Assembly: GCA_014526335.1 (NCBI GenBank)
Contig: JACTAT010000029.1
Coordinates: 5,341,913 to 5,405,912, forward strand
Origin: Chrysaora quinquecirrha
Taxonomy: Eukaryota; Cnidaria; Scyphozoa; Semaeostomeae; Pelagiidae
Reading direction: 5' to 3'
Length of the DNA: 64,000 nucleotides
Notes under the pieces: model-generated
Databases searched by the model: none
What the model was told of the DNA's origin: nothing
What the model saw: the letters and a program-made list of their open reading frames with translations, nothing else
In this document: in pieces, positions 59,001 through 60,650 of the stretch
How positions within the stretch are numbered: the first letter of the stretch is position 1
How the letters are laid out: every line of letters begins with the position of its first letter
Made by a program: the position numbers and the translations under genes

Positions 59001-60650
59001 GAGTAATAAACGAATTAAAATATTTTACAAAAATTCATTGTGATGGGTGGAGCTTAGTGGGTGGTGTGTAGGTGACGTAATAGTGGATGAAGTTGCGGGG
59101 TGAAATGAAAAGAGTACTAACTTGAAGAACTTTAAAACTAACTTGCCTGTATTATAACCTAGCACTCAGACGCTATTGTTATAAACTAAACTGCCACTAG
59201 AAGATGTTATCATAGGCTTCATAACCAGGGTTTAGGCTTATCATAGAAATTCTTCCTGCTATTCGAAAGCAGCAATCCAGTTGCAACCTTGACAACAATA
59301 GCAAATCAATCACTGCTTGCTTCGTAATTATTTGAGCGTCCAGTAATTCAACTCAATAGCGAAAAGAAATTGACTGAGCAACAACTTTATCTTTTCTTCC
59401 TCTAGTCTGCGTGCGAATCTCTTGGAAATATGAAAAAGGATATAGGAAACCTGAATTCGCTGTCTAAAGACCTTGAAAACTGCATCAGTTCATACGAAGG
59501 CGATAGTGCTAATATTGAAGAGCAGACTAGGATCATCAACCAGCGATTAGCAAAACTTGAATCCCTTGGCTCGGAACGCAAGACTGAAATAGAAAAATGC
59601 TTGAAAATCGTTAGAGAATTCGTTACGGATGTTGAAGAATATCAGTCGTGGAAGGATAATGGAATGAAAAGGCTCTTGGCTATAAAATCAGCAGGAGTGA
59701 TGTCAAGTGATCTTAAAGGACAAATAGAAGAAATCAATGTAAGTCGATTTTTGATACATATGAATTAATGACAGTAAAAACTCCTGTCAGTCAACCAGCC
59801 AGCCAGCCAGCCAGCCAGTCAGTCAGTCAGCCAGTCAGCCAGTCAGTCAGTCAGTCAGTCAGTCAGTCAGTCAGTCAATCTGTCAGTCATTCCTTGGCCA
59901 GCAAAGCGGGTCGTAGGGGAGCTTGGCCTACTTACAAGGAGATACATCTCCACAGTCATCCGCACCGACATAAACTAGTGACTTGTAAAAACGTAATTTC
60001 GTGTCCCACAAGTTTCCCTTATATGGAGGTTCCACTATAGTAATGTTTTCACTGTTCTTTTTCAAAAATATCTTAGTCCAATATTTGAAGTGGCAATGGC
60101 ATTAAGATCCCCAATCCCAACCAGTTTCATATAGTGGCTAAGAATGAAGAACTGGAATCTCCTAATTTTCTTGCATCGTGGCTCTTTAGGTCCGCAGGGA
60201 AATGAAAAGACCAGCGATCGTGTTTGGGTATTTTTTTCAAAGTGAAATATTTAGTCTTCCGTTGAAAGCAAACCATTATGGCTCTTGGTAAAATTTACTT
60301 TCCTGTCTCACTACTTATAACTTATTTTATAGGTCCTTCAGAACGAATTGCTGACAATGCAGCCAAAAGTCCAGGCCATACAAGATTTCGGTGACTGGTT
60401 GAAACTAGCAAACTCTTCCGATCCTATAATTTGCAATGAAATCGGAACCAAGGCACGAACCGTCCTCGATGACTACAATGGATTTCATGACAAGCTACGC
60501 AGCATCAGACAGTATTTGACCAATCAGGGATTTGGTACAATTCTTCACGATTTTCTGGTATCTTTGGAAGATTTGGAGGCGAGGCTGAAAGATGGAACTC
60601 CCTTGGATGCGAGGTTGGAAATCATGATGAAAGTCAAAGAGGAACATGAG
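326..60650 (+). CDS. Giant spectrin-repeat cytoskeletal linker gene, internal part (26 exons, open at both ends)
   Basis: Proposed joined exons: 326-2045, 2945-3321, 3644-36892, 37720-38904, 40000-40335, 41251-41577, 41743-41840, 42389-42641, 43146-43475, 44192-44521, 44890-45231, 45950-46279, 47161-47508, 48540-48877, 49707-50393, 51265-51600, 51723-52037, 52801-53133, 53465-53794, 54197-54535, 54871-55204, 55864-56195, 56818-57147, 57963-58304, 59406-59738, 60333-60650. Seen: GT and AG at every junction, and compatible phases throughout once single-base indels are set aside. About 43.9 kb of coding sequence gives roughly 14,600 residues. The N-terminal three quarters is charged repeats; the rest is about 22 spectrin repeats. 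Known: spectrin-repeat rods of this length occur in spectraplakins, nesprins and dystrophin relatives, which link actin, microtubules and membranes. Inferred: a structural linker or scaffold. No diagnostic end domain is inside the window, so no symbol is given. The first exon begins at a splice acceptor, so the start codon lies upstream. Confidence 0.8.
2046..2944 (+). other. Intron, 899 bp
   Basis: The donor is GTAAGT and the acceptor ends TTTCTAAG. Phase 1 is supported because the spare G of exon 1 plus GC of exon 2 makes a Gly codon and the frame stays open. No repeat or gene is recognised inside. Confidence 0.7.
2945..3321 (+). CDS. Exon 2: short charged linker
   Basis: It opens in phase 1 with GITNGPEDIVSEEIQVAE and stays open through DDFVILHARKQ. 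It includes one weak copy of the array-type motif (WQERVTRKVYREKVP at about 3150-3195). The proposed donor is CAG/GTAGAA at 3322, in phase 0. The reading frame continues past it to a stop at 3406-3408 with sequence unlike the rest (VYLLPYSYTKHF), which is why I end the exon earlier. The 5' end is solid and the 3' end is uncertain. Confidence 0.6.
3322..3643 (+). other. Probable intron, 322 bp, boundaries uncertain
   Basis: Donor GTAGAA at 3322 and acceptor AAACAG ending at 3643 keep phase 0 on both sides. The acceptor has a poor pyrimidine tract. Frame 0 near 3406-3450 encodes ETVIRRAYRYKAW, which hints at a decayed array-type motif. Part of this stretch could therefore be degraded or frameshifted coding sequence. 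Confidence 0.4.
3644..36892 (+). CDS. Exon 3: giant repeat exon, about 33.2 kb
   Basis: It begins in phase 0 (KSYTRTEIHLKF) and ends at GATG/GTATGTGA in phase 1. From about 3820 the sequence is clearly of the charged family (TKRQVFRKTEITQEV). 4001-36120 is the 17-unit tandem array, described separately. 36121-36892 is unique C-flanking sequence containing EPVTRRVVHRRVVG, ATRRSVLRVSQ and VKTVMVRKLVDEHGEV, that is, diverged single motifs. The frame is broken 14 times: a gained base near 6248; losses at 10341, 11954, 12226, 15726, 22139, 22178, 25638, 27524, 29723, 31296, 33182 and 35065; and a gained base near 36708. Net correction gives a length that fits phase 0 in and phase 1 out exactly. 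The product is a very long polyampholyte, strongly Glu/Arg/Val/Pro-rich, with no globular fold that I recognise. Its start is the least certain boundary. Confidence 0.7.
4201..5880 (+). repeat. Sub-repeats inside each array unit: Arg/Val motif plus acidic spacer
   Basis: Coordinates are for unit 1. Recurring cores are TVRKRIVKKIIYLPDGTP (from 4205), VSRRQVHRRLTAK (about 4351), VTSQRTVIRTLAQK (about 4631), TRTQRRVVRRIVERTDG (about 4903), TVRKVYRTIIITEEGEE (about 5170), ITRRQVFRRLSAK (about 5330), ISRRTVIRRFQAA (about 5540) and ITSRKVYRSIQVG (about 5803). Shared pattern: Thr/Ser, then Arg/Lys-x-Val/Ile, then two basic residues, then Val/Ile, often followed by Asp/Glu-Gly. Spacers are Glu/Pro-rich. 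The 629-residue unit is therefore a higher-order repeat of about eight 50-95-residue modules. The core near 4903 followed by GYRVIRRRVVKPDDTEE near 5003 matches the order and spacing of the conserved ankyrin C-terminal tail motif (recalled from family knowledge, not searched). Confidence 0.75.
21219..22178 (+). repeat. 480-bp in-frame tandem duplication inside array unit 10
   Basis: The sequence from TTGCCCGACGGCACACC at 21220 recurs at 21700, exactly 480 bases later. The junction is ATAGAGGATGA/CTTGCCCGACGG. It adds 160 codons without changing frame. The second copy lacks one G at 22139-22141 and one A at 22178-22181. The breakpoints share only a few bases, which points to an end-joining or replication-slippage event and not to exchange between whole units. 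Confidence 0.9.
36893..37719 (+). other. Intron, 827 bp, with foldback sequence
   Basis: The donor is GTATGTGA and the acceptor is a long T-run ending GTCAG; phase 1 is confirmed by a Gly codon across the junction. Inside, AACTTTCGCG-type words recur (about 37047-37400). Sequence around 37024-37060 (GGGAAGAAACTTTCGAAAC) is an imperfect inverse complement of about 37430-37480, which suggests a decayed palindromic element. A separate short element lies at 37565-37634. Confidence 0.6.
37565..37634. mobile_element. MITE-like palindromic element, family A, short copy (70 bp)
   Basis: The left end GCCAAACAATCAAACA and the right end TGTTGAATCGTTTGTC are imperfect inverse complements. The same ends occur in elements at 43519-43784 and 45540-45721. 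No coding sequence. Probably a miniature element mobilised in trans, or a further internal deletion of the longer copies. Confidence 0.6.
37720..38904 (+). CDS. Exon 4: unique linker, EEPVC coding minisatellite and entry into the spectrin rod
   Basis: It opens in phase 1 (GSGGSRSRTTRFVSEEES) and closes in phase 0 at CAG/GTATTC. In order: a polar linker with SVGTQCDF near 37836-37859, similar to the TQT-type dynein light chain (LC8) binding site but with Cys for the last Thr; an EEPVC repeat at 38055-38232; a basic cluster AKKRKLVK near 38476-38500 that resembles a nuclear localisation signal; then helical sequence SIDKLKSSVADIEFSIGRR and FMIWVMFSEGELNNVKCVSA, which has the Trp of a spectrin helix A. 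Two one-base losses break the frame, at CCG-TCTG near 38090 and in about 38660-38690. With them restored the exon is a whole number of codons in the expected phase. Confidence 0.75.
38055..38232 (+). repeat. 15-bp coding minisatellite (Glu-Glu-Pro-Val-Cys)
   Basis: GAAGAACCGGTCTGT and close variants (AACCAGTTTTGGAAG, AGCCTCCCGTTGAAG) repeat about 12 times and encode EEPVC, EEPVL and QEPVL pentapeptides. A missing G near 38090 shifts the middle copies into a Lys/Asn/Ser-rich frame. Because the period is 15, gains and losses of whole units stay in frame. Confidence 0.85.
38905..39999 (+). other. Intron, 1,095 bp, carrying two repeat remnants
   Basis: The donor is GTATTC and the acceptor ends TTTTGTAG, phase 0. 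At about 38953-39055 there are spaced AAACGCCC words (ATAAACGCCCAGCC, TTAAACGCCCCC, ATAAACGCCCGG), resembling the AAACGCC-rich dispersed repeats of marine invertebrate genomes. A 223-bp palindromic element lies at 39628-39850. The rest is unremarkable. Confidence 0.6.
39628..39850. mobile_element. Palindromic MITE-like element, family B (223 bp)
   Basis: The left end TAGAGGTTTCCGCGAAAGAT and the right end ATCTTTTGCGGAAGCGTCTA are inverse complements with few mismatches. Complementarity resumes inside: GGGAATAATTTCCTTATTTACG at about 39708-39729 pairs with CGTAACTAAGGAAATTATTCCC at about 39757-39778. The ends start and finish with TA, which would fit a TA target site as in Tc1/mariner-type elements. 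No coding capacity. Confidence 0.7.
40000..40335 (+). CDS. Exon 5: spectrin repeat
   Basis: 112 codons, phase 0 on both sides. It opens with a helix B pattern (MIEDIDSYRPVCQELENIL), followed by a helix C in which the usual Trp is replaced (INRFYRIVKRSEACAMQIEK), then a variable helix A. The core Trp is missing, so this is a divergent repeat, but length and heptad pattern fit its neighbours. Confidence 0.75.
40336..41250 (+). other. Intron, 915 bp
   Basis: The donor is GTGACG and the acceptor is TCATTTTTAG, phase 0. It contains the palindromic element at 40881-41104. The open frame running past the donor to 40641 (Cys/Pro/Phe-rich) is intron read-through, not exon. Confidence 0.65.
40881..41104. 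mobile_element. MITE-like element, family C (224 bp)
   Basis: Left CGCAGAGCAAGAGCGAACA and ACTTACAAGTAC-type sequence is the imperfect inverse complement of right GTACTTGTAAGAAAACATAT through TGTTTGCTCTTGCGCTGCG. Between the arms are direct copies of AGCAAGGCTTCTT and the pair ATTTCGCC/GGCGAAAT. The word ATTTCGCC followed by GGCTTC(A/T)TCAGA also occurs near 58972-59002 in another intron, so part of it is dispersed. Confidence 0.65.
41251..41577 (+). CDS. Exon 6: spectrin repeat
   Basis: 109 codons, phase 0 on both sides (acceptor TTTTTAG, donor GAG/GTACGT). The helix A with its core Trp is near the end (TFEIWYPSVEEKLSDKESV), and the exon stops at QLADIE, the usual helix A-B loop. Exons in this rod therefore run from helix B of one repeat to helix A of the next. 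Confidence 0.8.
41743..41840 (+). CDS. Exon 7: first part of a split spectrin repeat
   Basis: 98 bp. It enters in phase 0 with ELERDVDDHRALVLSIEENG, a textbook helix B start, and leaves in phase 2 at TCAAG/GTAACT. Together with exon 8 it makes 351 bp, one repeat. It is the only rod exon too short to encode a full repeat. Confidence 0.8.
41841..42388 (+). other. Intron, 548 bp, phase 2
   Basis: The only non-phase-0 intron in the spectrin rod. The donor is GTAACT and the acceptor is TTATTCGCAG. AT-rich; no repeat recognised. Confidence 0.7.
42389..42641 (+). CDS. Exon 8: second part of a split spectrin repeat
   Basis: 253 bp. The first base completes an Arg codon with exon 7, and the frame then runs GRRQSTATSIMQKL to the donor AAG/GTAATA in phase 0. 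Helix A carries the core Trp (DHFEKWLKRTEKTMERQKQ). Helix C is weak (LMERITEEIRVTKSRV). Confidence 0.8.
42642..43145 (+). other. Intron, 504 bp
   Basis: Phase 0. It begins with a local duplication of GGTATCCT. No gene or known repeat is seen. The acceptor has a T-run followed by CTCCTATAG. Confidence 0.65.
43146..43475 (+). CDS. Exon 9: spectrin repeat
   Basis: 110 codons, phase 0. Helix B is IYEDVMQHEPVYRTLIDNSE and helix C has the conserved Trp (CLGDRWENVWVQVKERRDN). Helix A follows (VVEVVKHGEQAINEFSPVG) without Trp. A clear spectraplakin or nesprin-style repeat. Confidence 0.85.
43476..44191 (+). other. Intron, 716 bp, with family A element
   Basis: The donor is GTGAGT and the acceptor is TCTTCTTTTAG, phase 0. 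43519-43784 is a palindromic element; the rest is unremarkable. Confidence 0.65.
43519..43784. mobile_element. MITE-like palindromic element, family A (266 bp)
   Basis: A perfect 16-base terminal inverted repeat: GCCAAACGATCAAACA at 43519-43534 and TGTTTGATCGTTTGGC at 43769-43784. Inside are further related words (CAAGCAATGTTTGACCGTTTGGCC, GGCTAAACGGTCAAACG), as if the element were built from nested or duplicated palindromes. No coding sequence. Confidence 0.75.
44192..44521 (+). CDS. Exon 10: divergent spectrin repeat
   Basis: 110 codons, phase 0 on both sides. It is strongly helical with heptads (FDRNETYLVILDETTKDLI, LYRTLEDRMKTVAELRKTV) but has no Trp. Assigned to the rod by its length, phase and position. 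Confidence 0.75.
44522..44889 (+). other. Intron, 368 bp
   Basis: The donor is GTAAAA and the acceptor is a T-rich tract ending TTTTTCAG, phase 0. Nothing recognised inside. Confidence 0.65.
44890..45231 (+). CDS. Exon 11: spectrin repeat
   Basis: 114 codons, phase 0. Lys/Ile-rich helices (ESLVIIIELFEIIEIIERV) precede a helix A with Trp and the usual loop (YEDLMEEVTSWLPEIEAVV, then QTPVSANYLILKQQ). The donor is ATG/GTATGT. Confidence 0.8.
45232..45949 (+). other. Intron, 718 bp, with family A element
   Basis: Phase 0, acceptor TCTTTTTAG. It holds the element at 45540-45721; the remainder is plain AT-rich sequence. Confidence 0.65.
45540..45721. mobile_element. MITE-like palindromic element, family A (182 bp)
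   Basis: The ends GCCAAACGATCAAACA (45540-45555) and TGTTTGATCATTTGGC (45706-45721) match the terminal repeat of the 43519-43784 copy with one mismatch. The interior shares ACAAGCAATGTTTG with that copy but is shorter. Confidence 0.75.
45950..46279 (+). CDS. Exon 12: spectrin repeat
   Basis: 110 codons, phase 0. It has both hallmark tryptophans: helix C DDIERRWNDLHRKVTLRYE and helix A SEAIERLLPWMSTADVEAR, then the loop RPLSYDRETLIQQK. One of the most canonical repeats in the rod. Confidence 0.85.
46280..47160 (+). other. Intron, 881 bp
   Basis: The donor is GTTAGT and the acceptor is CCTTTTCGCAG, phase 0. Around 46560-46690 there are loose GGGCTAGTGCTAGGATTAGG-like words, a degenerate low-complexity patch. 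No gene seen. Confidence 0.6.
47161..47508 (+). CDS. Exon 13: spectrin repeat
   Basis: 116 codons, phase 0 (donor AAG/GTAAGT). Helix B is DLLKELDNAKKIHSHMNTSL, helix C has Trp (INSSWEGLTDKLQDLKQHI), and helix A is acidic (EERQLEEMIEIVDAEITQL). Confidence 0.85.
47509..48539 (+). other. Intron, 1,031 bp, with palindromic repeat patch
   Basis: Phase 0, acceptor CTTGTTTAG. 47560-47960 is rich in repeated words (see separate entry). The open frames here are shadows of that repeat. Confidence 0.6.
47560..47960. repeat. Dispersed-repeat-like patch with CCAACATGTTGG palindromes
   Basis: GCCAACATGTTGGC near 47692 and 47714, AAAATGTTGGCACAGTTTGC near 47610 and TTGGTACAGTTTGCC near 47725 recur in both orientations, together with CGTGCGAAACGTTGGCC near 47935. 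This looks like a decayed palindromic element. Ends are not clear. Confidence 0.45.
48540..48877 (+). CDS. Exon 14: spectrin repeat with one-base frameshift
   Basis: 338 bp, one base short of a whole number of codons. It opens NMITKVTIAETDLEKYN in phase 0; an A appears to be lost in GAAAAATGC near 48610-48614, after which the frame resumes at LSQYSSPSDVIANRM. Helix A has Trp (ILDDFNSWITEVEIEVN), and the exon ends at GAA/GTAAGA in phase 0. Restoring one base gives 339 bp, as in its neighbours. Confidence 0.8.
48878..49706 (+). other. Intron, 829 bp, filled by a minisatellite
   Basis: The donor is GTAAGA and the acceptor is CCTTTTCAG, phase 0. All but the edges is the 15-bp satellite at 48931-49600. 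Confidence 0.75.
48931..49600. repeat. 15-bp minisatellite, GTAGGTATTACAGTA type
   Basis: About 45 copies of GTAGGTATTACAGTA and variants (ACAATAGTAGGTATT, GAAGTAGGTATTA). The 3' half is more regular than the 5' half. Because the period is a multiple of three it stays open in several frames on both strands, giving Val-Gly-Ile-Thr, Tyr-Ser-Arg and Ile-Pro-Thr-Thr-Val repeats that are not genes. Confidence 0.9.
49707..50393 (+). CDS. Exon 15: double-length exon, two spectrin repeats with an acidic-Ser linker
   Basis: 687 bp, 229 codons, phase 0 on both sides. The first part has a Trp helix (INIGDWLVERSREDTVVVF) and YTDMVTKMEMRLDNVELQL followed by the loop LDPVSAKYDV. Then comes a charged linker (FKDDDRADSVEQDSSGSS). 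The second part has helix C ITMRWESAWTLAAGYHVQI and helix A AAVDELWMKLRTGENPD. It is about twice the standard exon, as expected if an ancestral phase-0 intron was lost. Confidence 0.85.
50394..51264 (+). other. Intron, 871 bp
   Basis: The donor is GTATAG (weak) and the acceptor is CATCTATGCAG, phase 0. AT-rich; I see no repeat or gene. Confidence 0.65.
51265..51600 (+). CDS. Exon 16: spectrin repeat
   Basis: 112 codons, phase 0 (donor AAT/GTAAGT). Helix C has Trp (DLCKRWNELSVTADEFMRE); helix B starts NFKQEIEDKEPTFEVFNTSA. The end is acidic (VECVVEEEPVNWEMMNMET). Confidence 0.85.
51723..52037 (+). CDS. Exon 17: spectrin repeat
   Basis: 105 codons, the shortest complete repeat exon, phase 0. 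Both tryptophans are present: PAAKWKSVKDKLIEKRNTG and GIEELQKWVNILTVKVSNL, then the loop LSPIGLNAEEIQSQLEE. The preceding intron is only 122 bp. Confidence 0.85.
52038..52800 (+). other. Intron, 763 bp
   Basis: The donor is GTAAAG and the acceptor is CTTTTGACAG, phase 0. Nothing recognised. Confidence 0.65.
52801..53133 (+). CDS. Exon 18: spectrin repeat
   Basis: 111 codons, phase 0. It starts AFQENIRKQKDKIDSIKEAA and DWLIKNN; helix C has no Trp (ILAKRKIRLQETLISIEEF), and helix A contains the substituted VLPVCIDWRVLERQMQEQK. Confidence 0.8.
53134..53464 (+). other. Intron, 331 bp
   Basis: The donor is GTAAAT and the acceptor is ATTCTCTTTTAG, phase 0. Nothing recognised. Confidence 0.65.
53465..53794 (+). 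CDS. Exon 19: spectrin repeat
   Basis: 110 codons, phase 0. Both hallmark tryptophans are present: SIQDSWDRLKDLSSERNRQ (helix C) and LEFVDWLTTTEKKLGQLDV (helix A), then the loop VPVSVNEAERLVSDLK. Canonical. Confidence 0.88.
53795..54196 (+). other. Intron, 402 bp, with short tandem repeat
   Basis: The donor is GTACGA and the acceptor is GTTTCCCGTAG, phase 0. 53966-54070 is a tandem repeat. Confidence 0.65.
53966..54070. repeat. Tandem repeat of about 34 bp, three imperfect copies
   Basis: CCATTTCGGTATC recurs about 34 bases apart (53996, 54030), with a third CCATTTC at 54064. In between are ATTCAGTATGC and GTATGCCATT words. Intronic. Confidence 0.7.
54197..54535 (+). CDS. Exon 20: spectrin repeat
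   Basis: 113 codons, phase 0 (donor GAG/GTAAGA). Helix B is LHVDIAEHQAKHISMFQASS and helix C has Trp (KDCEERWDSLRNKSLALLE). Helix A is weak (SEIEKLHEAAKLKVTFGTN). The first codon, TTG, is not a start. Confidence 0.85.
54536..54870 (+). other. Intron, 335 bp
   Basis: The donor is GTAAGA and the acceptor is CCCTTTTTACAG, phase 0. Nothing recognised. Confidence 0.65.
54871..55204 (+). CDS. Exon 21: spectrin repeat with one-base frameshift
   Basis: 334 bp, one base over. It opens TLVEQLERLRTEVASYSET in phase 0 and hits TGA at 54943; the downstream frame, offset by one, reads LIERIENIPGNATVIKSD. The extra base lies in about 54925-54942. Helix A retains Trp (NECSDWSAKATQSLNTLPS). Removing one base gives 333 bp and phase 0 at GAA/GTAATT. 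Confidence 0.75.
55205..55863 (+). other. Intron, 659 bp
   Basis: Phase 0, acceptor CGTTTTCGACAG. Near 55260-55385 TCTACCTTGAAAGA and TCTTTATCAAGAAACTTAAT recur in direct and inverted form, a weak local foldback. No gene. Confidence 0.55.
55864..56195 (+). CDS. Exon 22: spectrin repeat with one-base frameshift
   Basis: 332 bp, one base short. It opens ELLEELHYQRQSLSVASDHG then KWLVDNIPEDRN. A loss in the A-run of TCAAGAAAGATC near 56037 leads to a stop at 56059; the next frame continues DRLQTALIHGREFKDALQ and CFEDRLVSLETRCSQHQPIS, the expected helix A and loop. Restoring one base gives 333 bp and phase 0 at GAG/GTACTG. Confidence 0.75.
56196..56817 (+). other. Intron, 622 bp
   Basis: The donor is GTACTG and the acceptor is TTTATTCTAG, phase 0. 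It contains AGAAGGTTTCCGAGACTTTC and CGGAAGGTTTTTTGAAG-like words but no clear element. Confidence 0.6.
56818..57147 (+). CDS. Exon 23: spectrin repeat
   Basis: 110 codons, phase 0. Canonical helix C and A tryptophans: DSLKSRWSELQAKIERRSD and KDKLTEWMVEAEKQLKAMT, then the loop IVPNSPAQLANLRQIAK. The leading ATG follows an acceptor (ATTCTAG) and is internal, not a start codon. Confidence 0.88.
57148..57962 (+). other. Intron, 815 bp, with tRNA-like foldback
   Basis: The donor is GTTAGA and the acceptor is a T-run ending GTACAG, phase 0. The middle holds the inverted pair at 57455-57890. Confidence 0.65.
57455..57890. mobile_element. Two tRNA-derived SINE-like units in inverted orientation
   Basis: On the minus strand, about 57530-57460, the order is TAGCTCAGTAGAAAC (A-box-like) then TGATTCGAATCCC (B-box-like), as in a tRNA promoter. 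On the plus strand, about 57820-57880, TTTAGCTGAGTGGAATC is followed by CGGTTCAAATTC. The flanks also pair: TTTTGTGTTTCGGTTATGTC at about 57566-57585 against GCCGAAACACAAAA at about 57740-57753. It is too degenerate and oddly spaced to be a working tRNA. Confidence 0.5.
57963..58304 (+). CDS. Exon 24: spectrin repeat
   Basis: 114 codons, phase 0 (donor GTA/GTAAGT). Helix B is EFKIDVDCHTPLYDTFAQSS and helix C has Trp (LKLRWRRLSVVMEETEEKI). Helix A has Val in place of Trp (NDELDAVERSLKVAPSFGV). Confidence 0.85.
58305..59405 (+). other. Intron, 1,101 bp
   Basis: Phase 0, acceptor CTTCCTCTAG. Around 58895-59005 is a dispersed-repeat fragment containing ATTTCGCCCCGACATTCAGG and GGCTTCATCAGAG, shared in part with the element at 40881-41104. 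No gene. Confidence 0.6.
59406..59738 (+). CDS. Exon 25: spectrin repeat
   Basis: 111 codons, phase 0 (donor AAT/GTAAGT). Helix C lacks Trp (RLAKLESLGSERKTEIEKC), while helix A has it (DVEEYQSWKDNGMKRLLAI). The loop is SAGVMSSDLKGQIEEIN. Confidence 0.83.
59739..60332 (+). other. Intron, 594 bp, starting with a microsatellite
   Basis: Phase 0, acceptor CTTATTTTATAG. The CAGT/CAGC repeat is at 59787-59888; the rest is unremarkable. Confidence 0.65.
59787..59888. repeat. CAGT/CAGC tetranucleotide microsatellite
   Basis: About 25 units, CCAG-type at the start and GTCA-type later. It creates an open frame of Ser-Gln-Pro-Val repeats that is not a gene. Confidence 0.9.
60333..60650 (+). CDS. Exon 26: spectrin repeat, last firm exon
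   Basis: 106 codons, phase 0 on both sides (donor GAG/GTAATT). It opens VLQNELLTMQPKVQAIQDFG then DWLKLANSSDP, with helix C FHDKLRSIRQYLTNQGFGT and helix A FLVSLEDLEARLKDGTPLD. The open donor in phase 0 shows that the coding sequence continues beyond it. Confidence 0.83.

Noticed and set aside
59768..60040. Ser-Gln-Pro-Val-rich open frame
   Set aside because: Translation of the CAGT/CAGC microsatellite, located after a good donor site and before the next acceptor.
326..60650. The whole locus as a pseudogene
   Set aside because: The indels are nearly all single-base and mostly in homopolymers, splice sites are intact at every exon, and phases close after correction. I keep it as an alternative rather than the main reading.
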